The notes under the pieces were generated by a model. The model ran no database searches, was not told the DNA's origin, and saw nothing but the letters and a program-made list of their open reading frames with translations. Below, piece after piece: positions 15,643 through 23,086 of a stretch of 39,728 bases of DNA. Position 1 is the first letter of the stretch, and the number at the start of each line of letters is the position of its first letter. Source of the stretch: a virus; the IMG/VR virus record IMGVR_UViG_3300013212_000064, positions 1 through 39,728 of that record; one strand, given 5' to 3'. The translations under genes were made by a program, and so were the position numbers.

Positions 15643-16167
15643 TCAGCCGCCGATATTGGCGCGGTAGTTTGCCAGCATGTCCTCACCGCCGACGCGGAAG
15701 ATATTAGCCAGGTAATCCAACTCCAGGATTTCCTCGCCGTCCAGCACCTGCTTGATGTAGGTGGCCGAGAAGCTCGACGGGAACTCAGCGTTGTCGTGCT
15801 GCTTGTAGGTGCCCAGCGGGTTCTTCTTGAAGGAGATGGTCAGGTAGGTAACCAGCGGTTTCTCCTCCAGGCGGCCGCCCTGGCCGTAGGTCTCGACACT
15901 GGAACGGCACTGCAGCTGAACCGTCTTGTACGGGTTGGCCGTAGCCTTCATCGCCTCGGGGTAGAAGCTGTTCCACTTGATCTCGCCTTCCAGCTTGTCA
16001 AAGCCGGATGGCAGTTCGATCTTGCCGATCATGCCCAGCGCCTTGTGCTCGGTCATGATGGCCTGCACATCGGGCAGTTTCACCTCTTCGGCGCGGCCCA
16101 GTAGGCTGTTGCCTTCCATATAGATGTTGGCGTTGGTGATGCGGTTGACCTGGATTTTGCCAGCCAT
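15643..16167 (-). CDS. FII: major tail tube protein
   Basis: A 174-residue P2 FII-type tail tube protein, polymerised inside the sheath. Landmarks are MAGKIQVNRITNANIYMEGN at the start, KLPDVQAIMTEHKALGMIG and the end of the beta core around NPLGTYKQHDN. Length matches P2 FII (172). ATG 16167 has GGAGG upstream, inside the sequence GATCATG; the in-frame TTG at 16173 is not preferred. The sheath gene ends just upstream, and a strong terminator follows. Confidence 0.93.
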   Translation of the reverse strand: MAGKIQVNRITNANIYMEGNSLLGRAEEVKLPDVQAIMTEHKALGMIGKIELPSGFDKLEGEIKWNSFYPEAMKATANPYKTVQLQCRSSVETYGQGGRLEEKPLVTYLTISFKKNPLGTYKQHDNAEFPSSFSATYIKQVLDGEEILELDYLANIFRVGGEDMLANYRANIGG

Positions 16168-16169
16168 GA

Positions 16170-17600
16170 TCAATTACCTCCCTTCAGGGTTGCCAGATAT
16201 TCGTCGGTGATCTCGGTCTCGAAGGTGAGCCGTTCCATCGGCGGCGGCGGGGTGTACTTGTAGCTGATCAGCACGTGGCCAGCTGCCAGCTCGGTCTTGG
16301 TGTTACGCGCGGGGTCATACCACGCCTTGAAACCCAGCACCGCGCCGTCGCCAATCAGCTTGCGGCCGTAGCCGTTCACCGACTCCACCAGTGCGTCGAT
16401 CAGCGCTTGCTCTATCGGCCGGTCCATATACTGCAGGCTGAAGTAGCGGATCGACTCGTTAATGATGTCGCCGGTGCGCCGTACCGGGATGAAGTTCTTC
16501 ATGTGCGTCAGCACCGGCCAGGCGGCCGAACGGTTGCCCCACACCCGCATGCCACTACCGAAGCTGTTGAACACGGTGACGATACCGGCCTCGTTCAGCA
16601 GGTTCACTTCCGAGTTCGGGTCGTCGATCATGGCCGACAGGTTGCGCTCCAGGCCGACGATGCCCTTGATCTCGGTATTGGACGGCGACCACCAAAACCC
16701 GCGCTCCAGGTCTTTGGCCGCAATCACGCCGGCCAACCGCTGGCTATAGGGTTCCAGCCGCTCGCTATCAGTGGCTGCGTCGTACACCTTCAGATGCGGA
16801 TAACACAGGATGGCCCGCTCGCTGGAGGTGTTGAAGTTGATGCTGCCAGCGGGGCCACGCCCTGCCAGTGCCTGCGCGAAGGTGGTACCCACCGGCGCGT
16901 CGATCAGCGCGAAAGCATCCAGGTAGTCGGCCATGGCAATCAGCTCGGCCGACACCGACGTCTGCGTGCAGTACGCCGGGGCGATCAGCAGCTTGGCGAA
17001 GAAGCCCATCAGGTTATACGTATCGCGCAGTGCCTTCATGCCGGTGCGCTGACCAGCGGCGTTGACGGTGCCGATGATGTCGGCGGCCGTTACCTTGCTC
17101 GGGTCAGCATAATCGTAGCCGGCCTTGATGCTCGCACCCGTTGCGATGGCGCCCCCCTTGATGCGAACAATCTCGCCAGTAACCGGGGTGACGGTGTAGT
17201 CGGTGTCCTTCACGTAGGTGGTCGCGCTGTCGTTGCTCTTCAGCACCAGATTGGCCACCGCACCGTGGGCCAGCTTCACGCGGTCAGTCGAGGCGTCGAA
17301 GGTAATGGCTTCGCTCGGTACGTTGGTCTTGTGGATGGCCGGGTCGAGCACGTTGATCACGATCACCGTGCCAGCGCCTTGGTCGTAGATGGCATCCAGC
17401 GCCTGCGGGATGGTGAAGCCGGCCAGCTGCGGGCCAAAGTTAGCCGCGTCGCGATCGGACAGCACCAGAATCGGCTGATTGATTGCGCCGATTGCCGCAG
17501 TGCCAATCAGACCCACGACCGCACTTTTGATCGTTTTAACGGGGCGCCCGCCGTTATCCTTTTCGATGGTCTCGACGCCATGCAGGTAGTTAGCTGGCAT
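16170..17600 (-). CDS. FI: tail sheath protein
   Basis: A 476-residue contractile tail sheath protein of the P2 FI/Mu L type. The N terminus MPANYLHGVETIEKDNGGRPV, the SAVVGLIGTA strand and the C-terminal region VWGNRSAAWPVLTHMKNFIPVRRTGDII and YMDRPIEQALIDALVESVNGY are typical. The middle has the domain most variable among sheaths. ATG 17600 has GGAGAG upstream. The sheath contracts to drive the tube through the envelope. Order sheath-tube matches P2 and Mu. Confidence 0.95.
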   Translation of the reverse strand: MPANYLHGVETIEKDNGGRPVKTIKSAVVGLIGTAAIGAINQPILVLSDRDAANFGPQLAGFTIPQALDAIYDQGAGTVIVINVLDPAIHKTNVPSEAITFDASTDRVKLAHGAVANLVLKSNDSATTYVKDTDYTVTPVTGEIVRIKGGAIATGASIKAGYDYADPSKVTAADIIGTVNAAGQRTGMKALRDTYNLMGFFAKLLIAPAYCTQTSVSAELIAMADYLDAFALIDAPVGTTFAQALAGRGPAGSINFNTSSERAILCYPHLKVYDAATDSERLEPYSQRLAGVIAAKDLERGFWWSPSNTEIKGIVGLERNLSAMIDDPNSEVNLLNEAGIVTVFNSFGSGMRVWGNRSAAWPVLTHMKNFIPVRRTGDIINESIRYFSLQYMDRPIEQALIDALVESVNGYGRKLIGDGAVLGFKAWYDPARNTKTELAAGHVLISYKYTPPPPMERLTFETEITDEYLATLKGGN

Positions 17601-17784
17601 TGCCGCTCTCCTTGGCTTTGGTTTGCTTGGGCTGGGCGACCGGCGTCAGGTGGCCGAGTGCCAGCAGCGTCTGGGTGTAGTCGTGCGCTTCCGGCAGCTC
17701 GACTTCGCCGCCGGGGCACAGCATCGCTTCTTGGCCATCGGCGAGCGTGACCCCGCTCATCGGGCCGGAATACTGGTATTTCAT
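17590..17784 (-). CDS. small conserved phage protein between gp37-like and sheath
   Basis: A 64-residue protein with a strand-rich start (MKYQYSGPMSGVTLADGQEA) and the acidic motif VELPEAHDYTQTLLALGHL, ending in a basic tail. It occupies the position of Mu gp38 (DUF2635) before the sheath gene and may be an equivalent, but similarity is too short for a firm family call. ATG 17784 has GAGGAG upstream and overlaps the end of the gp37-like gene; the longer in-frame start at 17886 is rejected. The stop overlaps the sheath start by 11 bases. Confidence 0.75.
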   Translation of the reverse strand: MKYQYSGPMSGVTLADGQEAMLCPGGEVELPEAHDYTQTLLALGHLTPVAQPKQTKAKESGNAS

Positions 17785-18245
17785 GGTTGCTCCTCGTGTG
17801 TAACGACGGTGAGAAGGGGTTCGGTGCCGATATCGGCGTCTTCCACCAGCATCGCCTCGCCGGCAAAGTCGACGGCGTACTGCCACAGGCCGGCGTTTTC
17901 GCCCAGGAACTTCTCGGACACGGCCGTGAGCTTCCTGCAGTCCGGCGGGCGGAAGCCCACCAGCGCCCGGCGCACCAGGTCGAGCACGTCGACCGCACCG
18001 CCCCGGCCGTTAAGCTGGCGCAACACCACAGTGACCGACAGCTTCACGGTGCGTGGCTGAGCGATGTAATGGGTATCGACGGTGTCGCCGAACTGGCTGC
18101 CGAGGTAGCTCACCAGCAGCGCGCCCTTGGGGTGGTTCAGCCGGTAGTCCGCAGGACGCTCCGGAAAGTATTCGACCGCCAGGGCGGGCAGCCGGGTGCG
18201 CAGGCAACCCACCACGGCGTCGATGATCTCTAGCGTGGTGGCCAT
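17781..18245 (-). CDS. Mu gp37-like head-tail protein
   Basis: A 154-residue protein of the Gp37 family (Mu gp37). Landmarks are MATTLEIIDAVVGCLRTRLP, the strand GALLVSYLGSQFG and LSVTVVLRQLNGRGGAVDVLDLVRRALVGFRPP. Family members probably act in tail completion or head-tail joining. ATG 18245 overlaps the stop of the gp36-like gene (TGATG). It belongs to the capsid-to-tube operon. Confidence 0.85.
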   Translation of the reverse strand: MATTLEIIDAVVGCLRTRLPALAVEYFPERPADYRLNHPKGALLVSYLGSQFGDTVDTHYIAQPRTVKLSVTVVLRQLNGRGGAVDVLDLVRRALVGFRPPDCRKLTAVSEKFLGENAGLWQYAVDFAGEAMLVEDADIGTEPLLTVVTHEEQP

Positions 18246-18694
18246 CAGTAACGATCCAGCAAGTTGGAACTGAAGCGGCGCGGTCGTGCCCGCACCTTCA
18301 TCTCACCCGGCTCCGGGGCAGCCTCTCCGGTAGGCATGCCAATGGTGAGCTTGCCGTCACGGATCGCTTCCAGCATTTGCAGGGCGGACTTGTAGGTGCG
18401 GGTCACCGCGTCGGGAAGCTCGCTGCCTTCCGGCCGCCGGGCATACAGCCAGTGCCGCGCCAGGTTGACCGTCATGTTCTTGACCATCGACGGCACCGGG
18501 TCGAGCGGCAAGTTGTAGCGGCCACGCAGATGGGCGTCGACCAGCTCCTCGCCCTGGTGCACGGCTTCCTCCACCACGGTCAGGTTAAGCGTCGGTTCCG
18601 GTTGGCCATATTCGACCACCGTGTCGTTCGACAGCTGGATCAGGGTGGCCAGCGGCATCGCCAGCTGCAGGTCGGCAAGCGAGCAGTAGCGCAT
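18245..18694 (-). CDS. Mu gp36-like protein (DUF1320)
   Basis: A 149-residue DUF1320 member, Mu gp36-like. The start MRYCSLADLQLAMP, the helix HQGEELVDAHLRGRYNLPLDPVP and the NLARHWLYARR segment are typical. Such proteins resemble head-completion or connector proteins at the capsid vertex. ATG 18694 lies three bases after the preceding stop with only a weak ribosome site, so coupling is likely. Confidence 0.88.
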   Translation of the reverse strand: MRYCSLADLQLAMPLATLIQLSNDTVVEYGQPEPTLNLTVVEEAVHQGEELVDAHLRGRYNLPLDPVPSMVKNMTVNLARHWLYARRPEGSELPDAVTRTYKSALQMLEAIRDGKLTIGMPTGEAAPEPGEMKVRARPRRFSSNLLDRY

Positions 18695-18696
18695 GG

Positions 18697-19029
18697 TCAG
18701 ATGCCCCGCACGATGCGGATCAGCTCACCGGCGGCCGTGGCTGCATCCCAGGCGATACCGTTGGCGACACCGGCGGCCTTGGTGATGGCACGGCCCTGGC
18801 TGTCTGCTTGCACCTCGGCGCCGGCCGCGATGGCGGCGCCGGCCTCGACCAGGATCACGCCCAGCACGTTGGCCGGGGCCATGTTGTCCGCTTCGGTGTC
18901 AGTCTCCGTCACACCCAGTGCCTTGGCGCCCTCGGCGCAGACGCCACCGTTGAAGCCGACGAAGCGGCGTGCGGAAAGGTCAGCGATGGCCAGCACCGAG
19001 GCGACCAGGATCACGTTTTGTGACTTCAT
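18697..19029 (-). CDS. putative capsid decoration protein (DUF2190-like)
   Basis: A 110-residue Ala/Gly/Val-rich, strand-rich protein between the gp35-like and gp36-like genes. The pattern GVTETDTEADNMAPANVLGVILVEAGAAI followed by AGEVQADSQGR-type sequence resembles the DUF2190 group of small capsid cement proteins, but the similarity is judged by eye. ATG 19029 has GGAGA upstream and overlaps the preceding stop (ATGA). Confidence 0.65.
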   Translation of the reverse strand: MKSQNVILVASVLAIADLSARRFVGFNGGVCAEGAKALGVTETDTEADNMAPANVLGVILVEAGAAIAAGAEVQADSQGRAITKAAGVANGIAWDAATAAGELIRIVRGI

Positions 19030-19262
19030 TGCTTGTCTCCTTCACCCTTGTCGTCGGACTGGCCCTTGTCGTCGGCCTTGGCGGTTTTCGCTGGCTTCGG
19101 TTGCTCGACCAGGGTCAGCGGCTCGGTGGAGGCTACCGGCTCCAGCCAGCGGCGCTTCTCTGCTGCCTCGTCGTCACCCAGTTCGATCGTGCTGCCTTCC
19201 GGGTAGCGTTTGCCGTCGTGATCCAGATCGATGCCGCGCACGCGGTAAGTTTTCGTAGCCAT
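19026..19262 (-). CDS. Mu gp35-like small protein with acidic-basic tail
   Basis: A 78-residue protein with a short folded N terminus (MATKTYRVRGIDLDHDGKRYPEGSTIELGD) and a disordered tail holding two DDKG-type repeats (KGQSDDKGEGDKQ). It occupies the Mu gp35 position just after the major capsid gene. The function is unknown; it may act in head maturation. ATG 19262 follows the capsid stop by nine bases, with a purine-rich site. Confidence 0.72.
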   Translation of the reverse strand: MATKTYRVRGIDLDHDGKRYPEGSTIELGDDEAAEKRRWLEPVASTEPLTLVEQPKPAKTAKADDKGQSDDKGEGDKQ

Positions 19263-19271
19263 GCTGCCCCC

Positions 19272-20198
19272 TTAGTTGACGTCTGCAATCAGATAGCCGG
19301 CGTCGGCACCGACCACCACCAGCTTGTAGATATCGGTGTGACGCACAAAGCTGACCTTGCCGCCTTCGGCGTCGTACTTGTCGGTTTCCGGCATACCCTT
19401 CTTGCGCAGGGTGTAGCCGAATGACGGGGTGTCGTGGTCGGCATTCTGGCCGGCACCCGGCTTGGCCACGTAGGCCAGCACCACGTTGTCGCCCCAGATA
19501 TCACCGGTGGCACCGGCACCATTGGCGGCGAGGGCTTCGCCGATGAAGATGTCTTCCACGCCCCACAGGGCTTTGAGGTGCTCCAGCGTGATGAGCTTGC
19601 GCTCATTGCTGCCCAGCGCAGCGGCCAGCTTGGTGTGGAACTTCAGGGAGGCGTAGGTGGCTGCACCGATGACTGCGGTATTAGGGCGCATGCCGGTGCG
19701 CTGGCGGATGACTTCCTTACCGTCTTCCACGTCCTTGATCGGGTCACCACCGCTATTGACCCATTTGCTGGAGCCAGACAACGTCACTTTGGCGCCGGAC
19801 AGGTAGGTACTCGGGTTCTGCGCCAGGTAGGCCGCGCGTACCTCACGGCCCAGGTCGATGGCGTCCTTGACGCGCCGTGCCGCCTTGGCTTCTTCGTTGA
19901 ACATAGCCTCGGCCTGTTCGCGGTAGTCCACCGGGTAGGCCAGGTCGTGCTCGCGCAATACCACGTCCAGGGTGTCGGCATCGTCCGCCGTCATCACGTT
20001 CGACTTGGCACGGATAGCGCGTTCGGTGTCCCACAGGCGGAAGGCTTCTTTGCCAAACAGCGGGATGATGCCGGACTCTTTGTCGATGTCTGCCACCGGG
20101 AACAGGTTTTCACCGATGTACTGCGCGTTGCGGTAGCCACGCGCCAGGCTGGTCAGTACCGGGTCGACGACCCGGAGTTTTTTCAAGCGGTCTGCCAT
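19272..20198 (-). CDS. T: major capsid protein
   Basis: A 308-residue major head subunit in the Mu gpT position, directly after the protease/scaffold gene. It is HK97-like by position; the sequence has the landmarks LTSLARGYRNAQYIGENLFP and GDIWGDNVVLAYVAKPGAG near the C terminus. The length matches Mu gpT (about 305). ATG 20198 has GGAAG upstream. The capsid is assembled on the scaffold from the preceding gene and matured by the protease. Confidence 0.9.
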   Translation of the reverse strand: MADRLKKLRVVDPVLTSLARGYRNAQYIGENLFPVADIDKESGIIPLFGKEAFRLWDTERAIRAKSNVMTADDADTLDVVLREHDLAYPVDYREQAEAMFNEEAKAARRVKDAIDLGREVRAAYLAQNPSTYLSGAKVTLSGSSKWVNSGGDPIKDVEDGKEVIRQRTGMRPNTAVIGAATYASLKFHTKLAAALGSNERKLITLEHLKALWGVEDIFIGEALAANGAGATGDIWGDNVVLAYVAKPGAGQNADHDTPSFGYTLRKKGMPETDKYDAEGGKVSFVRHTDIYKLVVVGADAGYLIADVN

Positions 20199-20225
20199 GA
20201 CAGCTTCCTTGTAAGTGAGTGGTGG

Positions 20226-20696
20226 TTACAGCAGCTGGCGCACAGCCTGCTCGTAGGGGATACCTTTTTCGGCGGCCAGCTCGGTGGCGCGTACATGAAG
20301 GCTCAGGCGATCGGGGTCGGTGGACTTTTCGGCAAACTCGGCGGCATTGGCGTCGCCGCCTTTGCCGGACTTGTCCTTGGTGGCGGTCTCGCCAAACTCG
20401 ACTACTTTGGGCATGTCGCCGAGGAATGACTTGAAGGCGGTAGCCAGCGGCTGCCGGGCAGCACCTTCGCCAAATTCCACCGCACTCTCGCCATCGGCAA
20501 AGTCGAGGAAAGCCACCACGGCATCCTTGTGTTTCGGCGCCAGCTTGCCTTCACCGATCATCTGTTCGGCAAAGGCAGCGTGCTCGCCGTGGCGCTTGGC
20601 TGCCGCTGCCGATTTCGTCGCGGCCTCCGCTGCTGCCAGGCGTTGTTTCAGCTGGGCGTTTTCGGCCTCCAGCGCGGCCTTTTCTTCAGGGGTCAC
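20226..20696 (-). CDS. nested scaffold protein (Mu Z-like), internal start in the protease gene
   Basis: An in-frame GTG at 20696 within the protease gene is preceded by GAGGAG at six bases, better than the site of the full gene. It would give a 156-residue protein beginning TPEEKAAL after the start, consisting of the coiled coil and scaffold tail only. In Mu the scaffold gene Z lies inside I in just this way. The expression is inferred; the site is seen. Confidence 0.65.
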   Translation of the reverse strand: MTPEEKAALEAENAQLKQRLAAAEAATKSAAAAKRHGEHAAFAEQMIGEGKLAPKHKDAVVAFLDFADGESAVEFGEGAARQPLATAFKSFLGDMPKVVEFGETATKDKSGKGGDANAAEFAEKSTDPDRLSLHVRATELAAEKGIPYEQAVRQLL

Positions 20697-21359
20697 ATGA
20701 CGCTCCTCTTCGGTGGTTTGGGTCGGGGAAATAGTGGTGTCGGTAGGGTCAGCAAAGGCGGCACGCGGCGCATCGTCCTGGCGTGCAGCTTCGCGGATAG
20801 ATTCGATCTGCCAGTCGGGCACCACCTGGTCGGCGGTCTCCTGGTCGAACTTGGCCAGCAGCCATTCGCGCATGCGACGCCACAGCGAGGCATTGGTCTC
20901 CATGCCCCAATCGCCGAACTCGACCACGCCTTCTTCGGCATCGGCGAATTCGGCCTGCTTGAGGCCCTTTACGGCGGGTGGCTGGGCACCCAGAAAACCG
21001 ACATGGCGCAGGTAGTACACGCCGGGTACCGGATTGTTGGGGGCGTCGGGCAGATAGAAGCTAGCGCTAATCTTCTTGTAGCGGCCGGTGGCCACCAGTT
21101 CGGCGAAGTCGGCGTCGACCTGATGTGGGTCGGCGTTCAAACCATCGCGGCCGACGGCCAGCGACTTCACCCAGCCATAGGCTGGGGCATCGTGTTTGGG
21201 GTGTCCGATGACGATGGGCGCTTCATGCAGCGCTGGATCGTAGGCGCGGGCACTGGCCGCGAGGTCGGACTCGGAAAAATCAAGCACCACACCAGACATC
21301 GCGGTCTGGCGGCCGGGCTTGAAGATGTGCAGGGGTTTGGTCGCGTTCATGACCGACAT
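20226..21359 (-). CDS. I: phage head maturation protease with fused scaffold
   Basis: A 377-residue Mu gpI-type protein. The N-terminal 160 residues form the protease part (GVVLDFSESDLAASARAYD, APIVIGHPKHDAPAYGWV and KISASFYLPD); the C-terminal half is a coiled-coil scaffold (EEKAALEAENAQLKQRLAAAE) with a helical tail. In Mu the protease cleaves itself and the scaffold. ATG 21359 or 21350 (MNATK) are possible; neither has a clear ribosome site. A second start for the scaffold alone is described separately. It is the first gene of its operon, 27 bp downstream of a TTAA-N6-TTAA element. Confidence 0.88.
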   Translation of the reverse strand: MSVMNATKPLHIFKPGRQTAMSGVVLDFSESDLAASARAYDPALHEAPIVIGHPKHDAPAYGWVKSLAVGRDGLNADPHQVDADFAELVATGRYKKISASFYLPDAPNNPVPGVYYLRHVGFLGAQPPAVKGLKQAEFADAEEGVVEFGDWGMETNASLWRRMREWLLAKFDQETADQVVPDWQIESIREAARQDDAPRAAFADPTDTTISPTQTTEEERHVTPEEKAALEAENAQLKQRLAAAEAATKSAAAAKRHGEHAAFAEQMIGEGKLAPKHKDAVVAFLDFADGESAVEFGEGAARQPLATAFKSFLGDMPKVVEFGETATKDKSGKGGDANAAEFAEKSTDPDRLSLHVRATELAAEKGIPYEQAVRQLL

Positions 21360-21386
21360 GATCGGCGGCGAACGGAGAGCTGGCTT

Positions 21387-21400
21387 TTAACTGGGATTAA
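21387..21400 (-). promoter_or_regulatory. putative late promoter element of the protease-capsid operon
   Basis: TTAA-N6-TTAA (spacer CTGGGA on +) within the longer dyad TTTTAACTGGGATTAAAA, 27 bp before the protease start. It is the third of four copies and corresponds in position to Mu P-I. Confidence 0.68.
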
Positions 21401-21413
21401 AACTTGGGGAGTG

Positions 21414-21436
21414 CGGCGGGTAAGGATTACCCGCCG
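21414..21436 (-). terminator. hairpin separating the DUF2158 gene from the protease promoter
   Basis: A perfect 10-bp stem CGGCGGGTAA / TTACCCGCCG with a three-base loop, 22 bp past the DUF2158 stop and 14 bp before the late element. It lacks a T run, so termination is likely but not certain. Confidence 0.6.
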
Positions 21437-21457
21437 TTACATTACGAACTTACCGGA

Positions 21458-21667
21458 TCAAAGGTGAATTGTGGACTTCCCTTCTTTTATTTTTTCCAAA
21501 GCTACTAGAGGGAATACTTGGGACACTAGGTCATCGCCATTCTGAAACCATGCACAACTAGCACTAAGGTTTCCATCTTCTGCATAGTCGGCGATTTCAT
21601 TGATGGTCATCTCAGGGCCACCGCTTCGTAGTCGAACAACATCACCCAGCTGAAAACTCGCAATCAT
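21458..21667 (-). CDS. DUF2158 family protein (YodC-like)
   Basis: A 69-residue protein matching the DUF2158/YodC pattern: FQLGDVVRLRSGGPEMTI at residues 5-22 followed by CAWFQNG, which suggests a small SH3-like barrel. E. coli YodC is 60 residues and its function is unknown. ATG 21667 with AGAGG upstream is chosen over the in-frame TTG at 21703. The gene is isolated between the G gene and the protease operon, is AT-richer than its neighbours and is bracketed by a palindrome and a hairpin, so it looks like an inserted accessory gene. Confidence 0.82.
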   Translation of the reverse strand: MIASFQLGDVVRLRSGGPEMTINEIADYAEDGNLSASCAWFQNGDDLVSQVFPLVALEKIKEGKSTIHL

Positions 21668-21711
21668 ATTTGCCTCTGTGACTAGTGGTTGAGGAGTGTT
21701 CAATATACCGA

Positions 21712-21742
21712 AGCCATAAAGCCTTTATAAAGCTTTATGGCT
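21712..21742. repeat. AT-rich nested palindrome upstream of the DUF2158 gene
   Basis: AGCCATAAAG and CTTTATGGCT form a 10-bp inverted repeat, with another palindrome, CTTTATAAAG, between the arms. TATATT lies just downstream (- strand) and could be a -10 box. It may be an operator or a terminator of the head operon; no T run is present. Confidence 0.55.
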
Positions 21743-21803
21743 TTGTGATCGGGGCTAAGGGCTACCGTTGCGCGTCAGAAAGGTCACAACGCCGCCAAAG
21801 CGG

Positions 21804-22256
21804 CTAAATGCCGGCAGCGGTTTTCAGATGGCGCAGCACGGTGCCGAGCACCGCTTCGCTGGCTTCGGGCTGCAGATCGCCGTCCGTAGTGACGGGCAGA
21901 TAGGGGCGAGCTTCGACCTCGACTGACTGACCACGGCCAGCTTTGCCACCGAGCTGGTGGATGCGGGCGTACTCGGCATTGCTACCAATCACTACCGAGG
22001 CGGCGTCGTAGTCCGTGACGATGGACGAGGCCAGGCGGCCGGTCTGTTGCAGGGTGACACCGCTCTCGCTGCTGGCTCGTTGGCTGGGCGTCCAACGTGG
22101 CCGGCCTTCGGCGGCAAAGTTGTCTTCCACCACCATGGCCAGCGTGCCGGCAATCTTGCGCATGGCCGGGGTCATGTCGAGCACCGACGACTCCAGCCGC
22201 GCCAGCGCCGCCTGCAGCTGCTTATCATCTACGGTGATGCTGACGAATTCGTTCAT
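21804..22256 (-). CDS. G: virion morphogenesis protein (Mu G-like)
   Basis: A 150-residue phage virion morphogenesis protein. Landmarks are SITVDDKQLQAALARLESSV at the start, the helix MTPAMRKIAGTLAMVVEDNF, GRPRWTPSQRASSESGVTLQQTGRLASSI and YARIHQLGG. In Mu, gpG acts in tail or head-tail joining and shows similarity to P2 gpS. ATG 22256 has AAGGAGC upstream and overlaps the F stop (ATGA). It is the last gene of the lysis/packaging/portal operon. Confidence 0.9.
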   Translation of the reverse strand: MNEFVSITVDDKQLQAALARLESSVLDMTPAMRKIAGTLAMVVEDNFAAEGRPRWTPSQRASSESGVTLQQTGRLASSIVTDYDAASVVIGSNAEYARIHQLGGKAGRGQSVEVEARPYLPVTTDGDLQPEASEAVLGTVLRHLKTAAGI

Positions 22257-23086
22257 GACAGCTCCTTCTTGGCCAACGTGGCCAGGTTGCCGGTATAGCG
22301 CCCAAGGTCGGGTGCCCACGCGGCGGCACCAGGGTTGTAGCTCCAACCCACATCTGGCGAGACGGTGACCGTTTTGCCTGTGGCAGGGTCAACCGCACGG
22401 AAGGTGGCCACCTCGCGCTCCTCGCCTGTTTTCACCGACACAGTTTTCATTGTGCTACCCAGCTTGCCTTCGGAGGTTTCTACCTGCACGCCCCCCGCCG
22501 CGATGTCGTCTGCTGACAGGGTGGTAACCCGGCAGCGGCAGCCCCAGCCGTTGGGCGGGTAGAACGATTGCCAGAACGGGTCATCGTGGCGCAGCACCTT
22601 GCCGTTCATCGCGCGGTGGCTGGGCCGGGTACGGCCGTCCAGGATGGCGACGTAGCGCCAGTACGGGCGGTCGTCTACGTTCTCGATCTGGGCTTGCCAA
22701 CGGCCCGCCATGTAGGCGGTCTGCAGGTTGGTACGGAAGATGGTCTGCAGGCGCCACGCGCTGCCCAGCTGCACCAGGCTGACCTCGCCGGTTTCCTCGT
22801 CGGCGTGCTCCTGCTTGCCCCACCAGCCCTTGGCCTGCAGCACCGGCGTCAGCTCCTTTTTAAACCAGGCAAAGGACTTGCCCTCGGCCAGTGCCTTTTC
22901 CACCGCTTCGCGTATGTCCTGCAGGATGTCCAGTCGCGTTGCCTTGGCCACGGTGAATGCCTGGGCTTGGGCGTCTTGCCACAGTTCCTCCCAGTGCCAG
23001 GTGATGGCGTAGCCCTTGTTCTTCAGGTATGCCACCGCCTCTTTTGGCGGCAGGCTCATGCAGTAGGCGAGATCCACTTTAGGCAT
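22253..23086 (-). CDS. F: head morphogenesis protein (Mu F / SPP1 gp7 family)
   Basis: A 277-residue minor head protein of the Mu gpF/SPP1 gp7 family. The family signature is visible as RTNLQTAYMAGRWQ (near residues 119-132), GRTRPSHRAMNGKV and PPNGWGCRCRV with its cysteines. In SPP1 gp7 binds the portal and affects DNA ejection. ATG 23086 is chosen; it overlaps the portal stop by eight bases, and its ribosome site is weak, so coupling is likely. A longer in-frame start at 23215 is rejected. Confidence 0.92.
   Translation of the reverse strand: MPKVDLAYCMSLPPKEAVAYLKNKGYAITWHWEELWQDAQAQAFTVAKATRLDILQDIREAVEKALAEGKSFAWFKKELTPVLQAKGWWGKQEHADEETGEVSLVQLGSAWRLQTIFRTNLQTAYMAGRWQAQIENVDDRPYWRYVAILDGRTRPSHRAMNGKVLRHDDPFWQSFYPPNGWGCRCRVTTLSADDIAAGGVQVETSEGKLGSTMKTVSVKTGEEREVATFRAVDPATGKTVTVSPDVGWSYNPGAAAWAPDLGRYTGNLATLAKKELS

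Noticed and set aside
16275-17750. A 491-codon open frame antisense to the tail sheath gene
   Set aside because: Shadow of a certain structural gene; low-complexity His/Arg/Gly/Val composition and no ribosome site.
17507-17998. An upstream-extended alternative frame covering the gp37-like and sheath starts
   Set aside because: It conflicts with well-spaced starts and ribosome sites of two recognised genes.
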